41,789 nt of DNA, from the NCBI GenBank assembly GCA_002104985.1, contig MCGO01000280.1:1-41789 (forward strand), read 5' to 3'. This document shows, piece after piece, positions 19,912-35,604 of this stretch (its first letter is position 1; each line of letters opens with the position of its first letter). This stretch comes from Rhizoclosmatium globosum (taxonomy: Eukaryota > Chytridiomycota > Chytridiomycetes > Chytridiales > Chytriomycetaceae). Under the pieces are notes generated by a model. The model was not told the origin of the DNA. It saw only the letters and a list, made by a program, of their open reading frames with translations, and did no database searches. The position numbers and the translations under genes were made by a program.

Positions 19912-21646
19912 ATGCTCCCAAAGACGCTTCTGCTACTAATAACAGCTGTAGCTGCAGCCGCTTCCGCCAATTCTAAAGCGCGCGAAGACCTCTACCTCCG
20001 CCCTAGAGCTTTGAACATCGTTGACTCTATCTCACAAGCCAACCTTCCTCCCCAAGTCGCACCCGCCGGCCTCCCCGTCAAGCAAGGGTATTACAAACAA
20101 ACCGTTGATCACTTTGGTAACCAAAAGGGTGTCAACGGGACTCACTTTGATCAACTGTATTTCATTCAAGACGCTTTTTACAAGTCGGGTGGACCAGTTT
20201 TCTTTTACATTCAAGGAGAGTCACAGGCTGATGATGGAAATTTGAAAGGAGGTGTTGGTTCGATTTTGTCGTGGTTGTTGCCGCGGTATGGGGCGTTGGG
20301 TGTTAGTTTGGAGCATCGGTTTTATGGCACCTCTGGTATGGGCTTATGCAGCCACGGTACTGTTTTAAAAACTAATATTGGTTCTTGTTACAGCTGACAC
20401 TCCAGGCAGATCAACTCCCACGGCCGACCTGTCTCTCGAATCTCTCAAGCTTCTCACTGCCGACCAAGCAATAGAAGATATCGCGGAATTCATCACAAAC
20501 TTTTCGATTCTCTTCCCAGAATACAAGCTTAGCAGCACTACAAAGTGGATTTCCATTGGCGGCTCCTATCCAGGCGCTCTCTCTGCATGGCTCAGACAAC
20601 AACACCCAGAATTAATCTATGCTGCACACGCGTCTTCCGCGCCCGTCAACTTGGTTGAAGACTTTTGGCGATTCTCGTATGCTTTGGACCAAGGGATGAC
20701 ATTCCAAGCGAACAACCAGTTCCACAACGGGAACACATGTATGAGAGGATGGACCCGTGCCGTAAAAGCCTTTGACGAATACATTACGGCAAACTTGAAG
20801 AACCCAGCTGCGTTGAAATCTTTCAAGTCCAAGTTCTGGTTGAGCCAGCTTGAAAATACTGGCGACTTTGCAACATATGTAACATCGACTATGGGTGGAA
20901 CAGTTCAATACTTTGCGGATTTACGTCACATTGGGAATAAGACAACGTTGGAAACAATTTGTGATGGACAAGTGAATCCAGCATTTACCAACCCCAAAGC
21001 AACTGATGCGGAATTGTTGGCTACGTTGGAGTCTTTCACGATCCAGCGTTTGGAGCAAGCTAGAATCAAGGGTGACAACGATCCAACAATTTTGGCATAT
21101 TATGCAACAGCTCCTTTTACTGATTGGTCACTTGGTGGCCCAGTAGCCGATAACTTGTGGGCTTACCAATCTTGCAACCAGTACGGATACTTTCAGACGG
21201 GACAGCCACTCAAAAGCGGTTTGATTGAGAGCTACTCAGTGTACTCACAATACAATAATGTTGAATACAATGAATGGATTTGTAAGTATCAAGGCGTCAC
21301 GAAAAAGAATGACAGCATTCCGGCTTCAATCAAAAAAGAAGTAACCTATTGGGGTGGACTCAATATTGAGCAAGATAACGTAAGCATTGTTGTATCCATG
21401 AATATGCGTGTTAATTTGACTGTAATTCAATAGATTCTGTGGGTGAATGGACAATACGATCCTTGGCACTGGTTGTCCAACTACGATGTTGCATACGAAG
21501 GTCAAGTTTCGTTGCTCTATGCCAATGCATCCCATTGTAACGACTTGTGGGGTCCAACCTCAAAGTGGCCTGTAGTATCTGACGCGTACTCCAAGAGCTT
21601 TTGGGATCAGATTTTCGCCACCTATGACAAGTGGATTCTTGGTTAA
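19912..21646 (+). CDS. Family S28 serine peptidase (Pro-X carboxypeptidase/TSSP-like)
   Basis: Exons 19912-20335, 20394-21379 and 21434-21646; phases sum to 540 aa. The N-terminus MLPKTLLLLITAVAAAASA is a signal peptide, so the enzyme is secreted or vacuolar. QTVDHFGNQKG and GPVFFYIQGESQADDG are S28 family signatures. The nucleophile Ser is in GGSYPGALSAW, the Asp in NGQYDPWHW and the His in ASHCND, completing the Ser-Asp-His triad in the S28 order. Members remove residues after proline or dipeptides from peptide ends. An in-frame upstream ATG at 19849 would bury the signal peptide, so 19912 is preferred. It probably serves extracellular nutrition or vacuolar peptide turnover. Confidence 0.92.
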
Positions 21647-21740
21647 GATTGTCTCTCGTTATTTTTCCTGTTTCTTTCCTTCAATAATAGTAGTAAAGTC
21701 TCGTTATACTCTTTCTTCATTTTTTGTCCACCAACAACTG

Positions 21741-23246
21741 ATGTCATCATTTCGCAAACGCACACCAGGCACCGGACCCACTGGCGCTGGAGGAGCAGCA
21801 GCGGCAGCCACGGCAGCCCCACGCGGCACGCGAGTGTCTGGGTTCAACGGGCGCACGACAGTGTCGAGTGGGATCGCGTCACTGGACTCGAGCATTGGCG
21901 ATTTGCTCGTTGGAACGGTGACAGTCGTTGAACGCGATCGGGGCAGTGGCTATTCGTCGCTGGTTTTAAAGTACTTTTGTGCGCAGGGACTCGCGGCGGC
22001 CCACGTGCTCTGCCTCGCTTCGACCGACGATCCAGAGGCATTTGTGCGCACGTTGATGAAGGTGGCGAAGGACGACGACGATGACTCACAACAAAACGAT
22101 CCCGACGACGCCGACGACGCGCCGCTGACTCAGCCGGGTCCGCGAACTCTCGGCTCCCTCAGAGACACTACCAGACTCAACATTGCCTGGCGATACCAAA
22201 ATATGCCAACGCTCAATGCGGCGCAACAGAAAGCTTCCTCGGCTTCGTTGAAGGGGCTGGGTCCTTACTGCTCTCAGTTTGACATCACGAAACAGATGGA
22301 TGAAGCTACACTCAACACTGCCTCCATTGCTCTCGTGAACGTGAATGAATGGGTTCAATTGACTTCAAAGCAACTCTATCAGAACCTCTATTCTGCCATT
22401 GTTGGTATCATTCAAAAAGGGTCCTTCAAAAACTCGGATTCCAACTCAGCCCCAACTATTCTGCGCATTGCAATCGATGATATCGGTGGTCCCACATGGG
22501 GCTCTGACGCTGGTTCTCCAACTTCTATTCATGCTCTCATTTGGTTCCTATCGAAACTCAGGCTTCTCGTGCGTGAATCTCGGGCCATTGTCATGTGCAC
22601 CCTTTCTTCTTTCCTTTATTCCAATCATTTGGTTGGAGTATCAACGAATCCTTACGTTTCATTAATTCGACACGCTGTGGATACTGTTCTCGAAGTAGAG
22701 TCGTTTTCTGGTGAGTTGGTTAAGTAATTGAACGTAGTGAGCGAAGGAACGAGATTTTGTAAAGCAGAATAGTAGGAGTAGGAGAGATAGTCAGCGAAAC
22801 AAGTGAACGAAATTTGGAGAAAGGGTGGTATCAAGTGGAGCTCGTTAAAACCAATGTAGTCAGAGAATGGTGAAAGGAGTTCATATTTTCGATTCGATAG
22901 TGAAGTGACTCTTTCTCAATCCGCAGGATCCAAACGCATCTTCTCCGACCACTTCACATCCGATTACCACGGGTTCTTACACGTCCACAAACTTCCCACA
23001 ATCAACACGCTAACATCTGCAGCTGCATCGAAAATGAGTGCTGGAGAACTGCACAGTCTTGCGTTCAAGGCACGAAGGAAGCGGTTTCTGGTCGAACCTT
23101 TCAGATTGCCACCCGAGAAGGAAGATGAGAAACCAGATGATGCTGGGAAAACTGTGTCAAAGGGTATTGGTGTGACCAGTGGTTGTGGAACTGTGGGGCA
23201 TAATCATGGATCTGCAGTTACAACCAACTCCAAGCTAGATTTTTGA
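21741..23246 (+). CDS. ELP4: Elongator complex protein 4
   Basis: Exons 21741-22710 and 22927-23246 with a 216-nt phase-1 intron; 429 aa. It matches PAXNEB/ELP4, a RecA-like subunit of the Elp4-5-6 ring of Elongator, needed for wobble-uridine modification of tRNA. Visible landmarks are RVSGFNGRTTVSSGIASLD near the start, an acidic insert DDDDD/DDADDAP, LNIAWRYQNMP, RIAIDDIGGPTW, AIVMCTLSSFLY, and the C-terminal DYHGFLHVHKLPTINTL, LAFKARRKRFLVEPFRLPPE. The Ala/Gly-rich N-terminus is GC-rich compared with neighbours. The intron is the longest in its neighbourhood but keeps the frame cleanly. Confidence 0.9.
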
Positions 23247-23359
23247 TTGTCAAATGACCACCAATTTAAGCACGTGAGCAAATTCCTTGAACTATACCAG
23301 TAACTTTACGAAACGTAATTGATCATGAGAATAAAATGGATTCATAAAGTTATAGAATT

Positions 23360-26300
23360 TTAGAAGCAAGAGATAAACTTTCCGCCAAGTTCGGACCCGA
23401 AACTCCCTGCCTTTCCCTCAACATCATTCCGCAAGTACCTCCTATGAGCACGCTGACCGACCAAAAAGGCCATATACATCAAAGCACCAACTCCAATAAA
23501 CGAACCAACCACACATTCCCATATCCACACACCACTCTGCTTCCAAACCTCACCAACAATCACTTTATACCCACTCCACGCAACTCCACCTAATAACCCC
23601 ATATTCCACAACAACAATACACCCCACAGTCCGCCTCCCATCCCGCGAGTCCCCCACCGCGTATCCCACAACGTCAACAACGCAAGAAGTTTCGCCGGTA
23701 CCAAAACTGTAATGAAAAACAGGAAATGGAATGGATAATACCATAACCTGCCCAAGCTCCCCTTATTCAACAACCATCCCGCACCAGCCTTCACAACCGC
23801 AAATGAAACCAAAATCGTGACGGTGAGGAGCTGCTCAACATATGTACCCGTGTACAGAAGAATCATTTGCCAGTATATGAGGAGGAACGGGTATATCAGT
23901 TGGAAAGTGAGTTCATATCCGAACCAGAGTGGGTGTCGGTAAAAGTGGGGGAGGGAGTACGTGTATTCTCTGTAGAACGATTTGGACCATCGTGTTTGTT
24001 GAGTGAAGAAGCCGAATACTAATTCAATGTTGTTAGGCGTGAACTCTGTGTTGGATGCAATGTACAAACCTGTGGTTGGCGACGCAGTATAACAAAACGC
24101 CTCAGGAGTGTACACAATCTTCCATCCACCATTTAAATACAAATTCGTTAAATGCCTGTCATCTCCATATGTGCACTTCTGCTTGAAAAACGTTTGATGC
24201 ACCCAAGGATCCATAATCGACGTCAACGCCGCTGTTCTGTACATGCCAATGGGCCCACTGACGCAAACTACAGCATTCCAGTAACTCTGACATGCACGCT
24301 CGATGTTAAATGCAAAGTGGTATCGAACATCTGAGATGTACGAGATGAAACTGTCCCATCTGTTAATGATTCTGCATTCACCGGCTACAGCGCCGACTAA
24401 GGGGTTTTGGAGGAGTTCATTGGAGAGAGCGTTTAAGGCGTTGGCGTCAAAGACTGTGTCTGAGTCGGTGGTGAGGATGGCTTCGACTTCGGGGTCCTTG
24501 TTGTAAAAGTATTTTAAGCAAACCCGAGGAACAGAACGTGAACAAACTCACATTTACAACCATAGCCATGGCAGTATACATTGCTTCACGTTTACCACCC
24601 CATGGCTGGGTGACAAAGACAAATTGAACAGATTTCCCTTCATCAACTGACTCTGGAATTTTCAATTCTTTACGTCCTTCCAGCGTCTCGAGCCGTAAGA
24701 CTGCACTTTTTTCTTCTCCGAATACACCGACAAATACATCAATGAGGTACTCTTCTTCTGGCCTGTTTCCATCCGCAACAACAATAATATACTTGTTTTT
24801 GTTATCAGGATTTTCGTGCAACACTTTGAGAGATTCGAGGCATGCTCGGAAAAGACTTGGATCTTCTCTATACACTGCGTTTGAAATGGCTGTAGTGAGC
24901 TTCTTTGGAGTGTCCGATGCTGGCTGTGCTTGCAGTGCTTTAGAACGACGAGCTCTGCGAACCTTTTCAAGAATAACGCAAAGTATTTGAATAGAATAAT
25001 GAGCCATAGTAAATATTCCGTAAGTTCTGCGAGAGTATAAGTACAGATTTTTCTGAAACACAAGAATACAAACCCAAGAGCATACACGCCTCTCGCAACA
25101 ACCTCCCAATGCAAAAAATATCCGATAATAGCCGGCGCCAACAACGCAACAATCATAATCGTTGTCCACGCCGCCCTGCCCACATCCAAAAGCGTTAACC
25201 GAGTCTTGCACCGGGCCAACCCCATCACAACTAACACAAGCAAAAATAGAGACACAGCGACGGCCACAGGAATCTCTTCGTCAATCCTGAGGGCTGGATT
25301 TCCTTCGTCATGAGTTTCGCAGCCCCATGCTACGCAGGTAATAGTTTCTGGGTCAAACACCTTGACAGATTGAATGACCATTGGTGTCCAGGAAGGGGCA
25401 TCAGCAGCTAAGAGGTCATCACTCGGCACTTGTCCATCTCGAGCCGTTCCTTCAATTGCAACGTTCATCGTCACTACAGCACATCCATCTGAAAGTGATT
25501 TAATGATAAGGGATCCACAAAAAAAATTGTTTCAAAAGAAGGGAACATACCATCTAACGTATTAGCCCCCGGTATGGAAGAATAGTCGTAAGTACTGACG
25601 AGAGTCTCGTTGAAATAAAATGTGACGCTGCCGGGAATCCAAATGGCGGTGTAGTTGTAGAATGAGTTGACGAGGTCAAAGTTTCTCTCTTGACCAAGGA
25701 AAAAGCCAGCATGTGGTAAGGAGTGGTTTTTAGTGTAAAAGACGGACATTTCTCCTCCTTGGTAGAAGTCCGTACCTGTCAGCAGTGGGGTGTAAAATGA
25801 CTTAGTCAGAAATGCCAGTAGATGGAATACACCAAAAACAACTATTTTACCATAAGTTTCAATCAAATCGATTTCAAAGTAGGAAGTATCTGTACAGTTG
25901 AAGCATTCCAGCCAGATGGCGGGCCAGGTGTAGACACCGGCAGGCATCTTTGCCAATACTTCCAGCCTTCCATACTTGAAACAGTAGTTCGACTGTACAC
26001 GACCGGATGTATAGTTCTTTGTGATGTTACAATCAGGGAGGGACGTTTGTTGGATCAAAGGTGATATGGCGAGACCTCCAAGCGAATCATTGATGGCCAC
26101 GTTGTTTGACGAGTACAGATGCGAATCAGAGACTCTCAAGTTTGCGCAGGATGAATTAACAGTATGCCAATTGTTGCTGTTGATATCGGATAGAGATTGC
26201 ATCTGGTTGAATTGGTCTCCAAATCGAAGCACCTTGGGACCATTCAACGCAGCCTGAGGAACAGCCGTATTTACAGGAGCAAGCGCCGGCTCGTTTGGGT

Positions 26301-26683
26301 TTGGATTCGAGTTTGAGTTTGGATCTTGGTTTGGGTCTGGAGTTGTGTCTAGAGTTGCCGTTGCCGCCGCCGCCGCCAACGTTCCTGTCGCCGAGTCTGG
26401 GCCCACAAAACTTGCAACCACTTCAGTCGGCGAGGACACTGCGGCAGTGGCGCCAACGTTGGCAACATCCTGTGTCTGCGATGCCATTTGACAGTGACGT
26501 CGTTTGCCAAGAAATTGCTTGAATGTAATGGATTTCGATTCTTGGCACTCACTCTCTTCCCACAAAGACATAAATAGAACGAAAGTTCTAAAAAAAGACG
26601 GTGAGAACAAATATGATCCAGTATCGTTCCCTAGCAACTTCGAATACACCATTCTTCAGGTGCCTGAATAGGTTGTGAATCAT
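23360..26683 (-). CDS. GH16 domain fused to a membrane GT2 (hyaluronan/chitin synthase-like)
   Basis: One polypeptide of about 1001 aa. Proposed exons: 26683-26553, 26475-25851, 25775-25551, 25488-24552, 24496-24070, 24018-23360. Order: a basic N-tail and signal-anchor helix (YWIIFVLTVFF), a Pro/Asn linker, then a GH16 domain (about residues 110-365). GH16 has the catalytic signature FEIDLIE and several N-glycosylation sequons, so it should face outside. Two helices follow (VAVAVSLFLLVLVVMGLA; TTIMIVALLAPAIIGYFL). LYLYSRRTYGIFTMAHYSIQ leads to a cytoplasmic GT2 domain with VVADGN, TTDSDT (DxD), CTYGDDRHLTN and QQTRW, then several membrane helices. The GT2 part resembles hyaluronan-synthase/Cps1-type processive enzymes. 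The product is unknown. Two single-base losses are inferred: a 7-T run at 26590-26596 and a 5-A run at 25048-25052 (minus-strand sense). All other junctions close in phase. Confidence 0.8.
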
Positions 26684-26814
26684 GCTCCTAACATTTAAAA
26701 TACATATGGTAGATAAATATAAATTCTAGAGGCGAATATACCTCCTTTGTTCTTCTATTGATAACTTTGAAGGAAAACAAAACAACTACAAATGGAAAAA
26801 TTTTCAGTATCCTA

Positions 26815-30609
<3,795 letters not shown>

Positions 30610-30803
30610 CTCCACTTTTGCAAAGAGGATCTTTCAGTGATGTTCTGCGCACTGCCCCCATCATCACATTCAAACACCAAATCTTTTGCAAAGAATGATC
30701 GAATCTACTGTGTAACTTCGAAGTTCAAAGAATACCTTCAGCTCTTTGTTTGATGTCTTGCCTTAACCAACAGAACCTTATTACACCCCAAGGACAAAAT
30801 ATT

Positions 30804-31090
30804 CTACAAACCATCGCCAACCAAAATCTGTAAATGTTCGGCGCTCTTAAACAACTTAAGCCTAAACTTACAGATATTTGGATCTTGACAGCTTTTTTCG
30901 CAATTCTTTCAATAGCTCCACCCCACAATGCAGTTGCCCAAGAATAGCTTGGATATGATGATATGATCGTTCTACACATCGTTAAATTTTCTCAACCATG
31001 GCCCTCGAAATTCTGGGATCCTTACCGATTCTTGGTTTCGTAATCAGGTAATGCTTGGAATAAAACCATGAACGCATCTTGATGTAAGTA
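30804..31090 (-). CDS. Possible 3' end of an unrecognised gene
   Basis: Three segments with good splice borders read as one tail: about 31090-31026 (QDAFMVLFQALPDYETKNR), 30971-30872 (TIISSYPSYSWATALWGGAI to KIQIS) and 30827-30804 (ILVGDGL stop). The donors are GTAAGG and GTAAGT, and the phases agree. No upstream exons or start could be joined; 31100-31520 contains only short broken ORFs. It may be a gene remnant. Family not recognised. Confidence 0.3.
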
Positions 31091-31525
31091 TTTTTCGGAA
31101 TATAGATATAGTTGGATTGAACTTGATGGACGTCTTTGTGAAACGAACCTATATTGAGCTGTATTCAAAGTAATGCTCAATGATTCCACTTTTGGTCGGC
31201 ATGGTGCGGCAATTTCAGTTATAAAACGGTTTCAGGGTACTCTAAATCATTCACGCAAGATCATATCGGCCGATTACATTGGACACTGGAGTATTTGGCT
31301 TCCGGACAAGTTAAGTATTTGAAGAGTCGTCCAAATAAAAAGAGGCTATCGCAAGCACGATTTCGAGAGACAATTGCCTCATAAGTACAAATTTTTTTGG
31401 TTTTTGGTTTTTTTGATAGAACGTGGTGGTGTGGAGCTGAAACTGACAGTGTTATAAAGAGTATTGCACAGGTTGAATTGCTTAATACCTATTTACATAT
31501 GTACAAATTATGGAGTTTTTCGAAA
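31091..31525. other. Intergenic, possible gene remnant
   Basis: AT-rich DNA. A plus-strand open stretch without ATG (about 31195-31383) ends in a basic segment (KYLKSRPNKKRLSQARF). On the minus strand a short ORF starts MRQLSLEIVLAIASFYL. Neither forms a credible gene. Confidence 0.3.
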
Positions 31526-33379
31526 CTACTGACAGCCACGTTGTAACGTAGCCATCGGGTCATCGAAAATAGAGATAGAGCATGATTTACTCCCCAAGTT
31601 TGAGCTTTCTACAGGCAAAAGAATTTCTACAGTTCTCGTTTTGTCATCATTGTCAATAGAAGAGTTTTCAGTTGGATGAGCTCGGGCTATTGATTGTTCA
31701 ACATCGTCCATGCAACTTTCGTAGGCAAGAAAGTCGAAATCGGTAGTATTCTTGCAATGAGTGGACACCCAAGCATCCATGTCCTCCAGGTATTTGCATG
31801 CACCACTTTCAAGACTATCCAGTTTGCACATTCTGCGTAAATTCCTGAGCATCTCTTGCATCTGACTTTTAGACATGGGGCATTTGCCAAAGTTTTCAGT
31901 TTCGAAGGCATCAATGTAAAGATGGGAGGGGCTGCATGGGATAATGACACCCATTTGCCGTTTCTCAGCCAGCATGCAGTACCATTGAGCTTGACTCAAT
32001 ACTAATGGCCTAGCAGATACTTTTCTGTCCGGGTATTCATCTATGGAGTACGTTGTCACAACGTCTACCATACTTTTGCTTTAAAAATACGTCAGTACGA
32101 GGGGAGGACTAAACAAAGTAAATTTACAATGATAATCTGGAGTGTCTTTTTGGCACATCGCTTTCATCAATAAAAAGTTCTTCGTTGGCGTCGCGAACTT
32201 TAACAAGTTGAGCTTCAAGGCGTGTAATTGTTTCATTCGATTCTTCCAGAGCAATTGCAGAACTCTAAAAATGAAGCAATTATGTTTCTATGATTCAATG
32301 GCCACATGACAAACCTTGCTGCTTAATTTGATTTTAAGTATTTGCGATTCTGCTTCCTGCAATAAGATGGCTTGTTCGTTCTGAATATAATTTGTCCATT
32401 TTAAATATGATGAGCAAAAGTGGAAAGCTCTTTTCACCTGCTGCTCCTGAAGCTTTGCCTCCAATTTCTCCATATGCAAACTGAGCCCTCCATTTGACAC
32501 TTCTTGCCGGTAACACTCCATACGTTTCTGCGCAAGCATTAAAGCTGTTGCATTGTACTTAAATTTGCGTGTGACTTCGCGGCTCGCCTGTTTTTTGGTT
32601 GCGATTTGGAAACATAACGCACAAAAAATACGCTATACCTTTTCTCTATACAGATACGTTTCGAGACAGTCTGCTTTAAAAGTGTTCATATCGCAAGTTG
32701 CTTTGGAAAGTTGATCTCTCCAATCAAGACGGCAAAAATGAAGCTCCATATGAAGACTCTGAACATAGCTGATATAAGATACACATACTACAAAAGCAAC
32801 CATACTTTGACAACTTGCTCATGGCGATGTCGTTCAATTTTCGCCGCCATTCTCCTGGCCTGTGTCAATAGTGTGTTTAAGCTATTTTAGCAATGGTGAC
32901 TGAATACAGTACTTGTTCTCTAAAGAGGTATGTTTCCAGGCAATCCGCTTTGTATGTATTCAAATCACCAACGGCTTCATCAAGTCTTTCTGCGGCTTCC
33001 AAACGACTCAAATGCAACTCTGATTCGAGGTTCTGGATAGAACGTATTAAAGACACGAATTATGCAGGGGTTGTACCTTGATTCTTTCTTGAAGGATTTG
33101 AGCTTCTTCTTCCAATGCTTTCTCATTCAAGCTTGCTGTGACGTTCTGATCGTTGATCCACTCTTTCTTCTCCTTTTCAAATCGTATTTGTTGGAGCATC
33201 AGCTGTTCGTAGTTTGCGCAATGAACGTTCTTGACCTGGGTACCTGTGTTACGGTGATTTGAAGCTAAAAAGTTGAAACTCACATAATCACACTGTTCCA
33301 ACAAAAGATCCGTACAAGCTGATTTTATTTTCTTGAACAGGGCGAAGAAGCCGGCTACGGGCGTTGTGTGGGAGGTCAT
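31526..33379 (-). CDS. Coiled-coil protein with a duplicated exon module
   Basis: Nine exons sum in phase to 484 aa: 33379-33284, 33235-33077, 33032-32913, 32859-32806, 32758-32639, 32587-32438, 32380-32315, 32264-32128, 32078-31526. The first eight exons encode charged helical text (KEKKEWINDQN, LEAKLQEQQ, TITRLEAQLVKVRD). Exons 3 and 5 are both exactly 120 nt and encode related segments (DLNTYKADCLETYLFREQ and DMNTFKADCLETYLYREK), so an exon module was duplicated. The last exon gives a non-coiled domain with scattered Cys (MCKLDSLESGACKYLEDMD). No family recognised. Its place beside STPGR and Dpy-30 genes suggests a cytoskeletal or axonemal role, which is only contextual. An in-frame upstream ATG (33433) is possible. 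Confidence 0.7.
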
Positions 33380-33724
33380 TTTCTGGTGTAGGGGAAGGTA
33401 AATCTCAAACTCGTCCTTTGGAATACACGTCACGTGATAGTATTATATTTAAATAGGTAGAAGGTCTTGAAGCGTTGAACTTATTGATAGAGATTATTGA
33501 GCACTTCTGCACGTTTTCTCTGCGTCTTGAGACGGGTTGCTTATTCGTATCTACAGTATTAATTTAAAATGAACTATTTAAATTCATAGCTTTTCCATTT
33601 ATCTCAGATGTGCAACTATACCTGGCTGTCTATCATTCTGTCAGATTCATTGTTCGTTTTTTGCACGAATCAGATTTCTTGAATAACAATAAGATCCAAC
33701 TCGCACCATTACTCTACCGCAACA

Positions 33725-34519
33725 ATGAAAGGTCCAGTACGTTCCACTATTTGAAAACTTATTCTAACATCATCTGTATTGACAGACTTTAATGGTCCCC
33801 GTGCGGACAGATTCCCGAAATTACCAAACCTGAATAACGGACCTGCATCGTACGACGTTGACCAAGTGCGTGTATCCACCCATTCTTAACATTTTCTGAT
33901 GACAACTACAAATAGCTTACTACACTCTCGCGCATCATAGCCCTGAAACCCTCTTCTATTGCTGGAGTTTGTGTTACAACATCACAACGGTTCCCAGAGC
34001 TTAAACAAACAGTGCGATTGATTCCTTCCAACTATTTTGAATTTTCTTACAAGTTTCAATAGACTCCGGCACCTCTGGACTATGATCAAAAAACGTTTGT
34101 TGAGATACTTAATGGCCACGTTGGTAGTCGTCGTGAAGTGTTGAATAGCTTGGAAAAAAAGAGCTTTATGGATAAACAGATTCGGAGAGAGATGAACCCT
34201 GGACCTGGTATGACGACTTGTCAATTGAAAGTGTAATCATCTTAATTTGAACCATTTAAGGCACTTATGACCTCAACTTTGCCATTGGGAGACATGTTGC
34301 GAATGATAATCGATTTGCGTTGTTCAAAAGTGACCGATTGAAGAATGTGAGTTACCTTTCGGTTGCGACAGTCGAAATAGTTAATGCGTATTTTAGAGAG
34401 ATGTTGATAACAAGCGACAGCTGACGGAATTAAGAACAATGCTCAATACTCCAGATATTTTTACAGACAAACGTGCTTGCAGACGGATGGCTCATTTGGC
34501 TCTTTATTTCCCTGCATAA
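33725..34519 (+). CDS. PG-rich (STPGR/SHIPPO) repeat flagellar protein
   Basis: A small protein with sperm-tail PG-rich repeats, a family of microtubule inner proteins in cilia and flagella. Clear exons: 33786-33865 (FNGPRADRFPKLPNLNNGPASYDV), 33916-34011, 34063-34207, 34261-34346 and 34397-34519, all in phase. Repeat landmarks are GPASYDVDQ and NPGPGTYDLNFAIGRHV, the latter split by a phase-1 intron inside PGPGTY. The first exon is uncertain. ATG 33725 with donor GTACGT at 33737 is one base out of phase, fitting either a missing base or a start further upstream in frame with LLYRNNERS. Product about 180 aa. Its presence implies a flagellated (zoospore) stage. Confidence 0.7.
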
Positions 34520-34718
34520 CAGATTTCTTTCCTTTCTCTGCTACTTAAATAAAATGATAGTGATAAATGCATAAAACTATTGTTCAGTCGTTGAACGAAC
34601 CATTTCACAACTGTTGGAACTACATCGATAAACGGGTGGAGGAATAGAGAAAGAGACATTCCTTAAAGTAACTAACACATCTTTATTACAAAAATATACA
34701 ACTATACATATAAGTTAG

Positions 34719-35045
34719 TTAGTATACAATTTCATCGTACGCTCCAGAGTGCCTTTCATACAACTGCATAGTAGCTTCTCTTGTCAAAACACTTCCATCC
34801 CCCTTCCCACCATTCACATAACGGTCAGCAAGCTTGGGTCCTTTGTCTTGCCCACTGCCAGCTTGAAACAGCAAAAGATTCGAAGAAAACGTGCGTGTCG
34901 CTTGTCTCAAAGAAGTTCCTTCGTTTTTGTTGTTTTGCACAAAGACAGGAGGGAATTGTGCAGTCATTGGGGACTTGAAGCCGGCTTGAACAGGTTTCAA
35001 AGGTGGCAGTGGAGAAGGCTTATTGGAAGTGTATTTGAACATCAT
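34719..35045 (-). CDS. Conserved small protein, tandem paralogue A
   Basis: Intronless, 108 aa from ATG 35045 (MMFKYTSNKPSPLPPLKP). It aligns end to end with the next gene. Shared blocks are FKYTS-SPLPP, VQNNKNE, the block QATRTFSSNLLLF, KGPKLA, LTREATMQLYERHS and a terminal YD-I. No signal peptide or membrane helix. Family not recognised. It lies between an STPGR gene and a Dpy-30 gene, so a flagellar role is conceivable. An upstream in-frame extension (to 35153) is His/Pro-rich and is not conserved in the paralogue, so the internal ATG is preferred. Confidence 0.65.
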   Translation of the reverse strand: MMFKYTSNKPSPLPPLKPVQAGFKSPMTAQFPPVFVQNNKNEGTSLRQATRTFSSNLLLFQAGSGQDKGPKLADRYVNGGKGDGSVLTREATMQLYERHSGAYDEIVY

Positions 35046-35274
35046 CTTTGCGGTGAATTGTAGATTGTGAATGGACTTCGAATGATGGCCTTTTTTTGCA
35101 GGATGATTTTGATGTGGGGAGGAATGAGGCGCATTGCATCCTGCAACTTCCAAAAATAGCCTACACCACGATAAACGTGATGTTGCCTCAATTTTGAAGC
35201 GATTCTTTAATCATTTACAAAGTTCGTTGGCAAGAAGGGGCTATGTGGCACAGTCCATAGGAAATTAAAGAATA

Positions 35275-35604
35275 TTAGAAAGCAATATGATCATACACCG
35301 CTGAGTGACGTTCATACAAAGACATGGTAGCTTCTCTCGTAGATAAACTCTTATCGCTCTTTCCGCCGCTCAAGAAGGCCGTAGCAAGTTTGGGTCCTTT
35401 CTCTTCGACTGCTGGAAACAACAATAGATTGGACGAGAACGTTCGAGTAGCTTGATGCAAAAGCGTTGGCTCGTTCTTGTTATTCTGAACCACCGTGTAG
35501 CTGGATGAGATATTTGGGACTTTGTCACCAACTCCCTTTGCCTGAAGTGGGCGGACTGGTGGAAGCGGAGATGCTCTGGCCGAAGTGTACTTGAATGTGA
35601 ACAT
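35275..35604 (-). CDS. Conserved small protein, tandem paralogue B
   Basis: Intronless, 109 aa from ATG 35604 (MFTFKYTSARASPLPPVRP), in tandem with paralogue A (about 230 bp apart). Both the start region and the last residues (YERHSAVYDHIAF) match A, while the middle differs in small indels, so the copies are diverged but both intact. Retention of the reading frame in both suggests they are functional. Family not recognised. Confidence 0.65.
   Translation of the reverse strand: MFTFKYTSARASPLPPVRPLQAKGVGDKVPNISSSYTVVQNNKNEPTLLHQATRTFSSNLLLFPAVEEKGPKLATAFLSGGKSDKSLSTREATMSLYERHSAVYDHIAF

Noticed and set aside
25053..25069. A 17-nt GT-to-CAG segment in the GH16-GT2 gene that could be read as a micro-intron
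   Set aside because: It is far below normal fungal intron size. Adding one A to the adjacent 5-A run gives continuous, family-like text (FVFLCFRK then NLYLYSRRTYG) without splicing.
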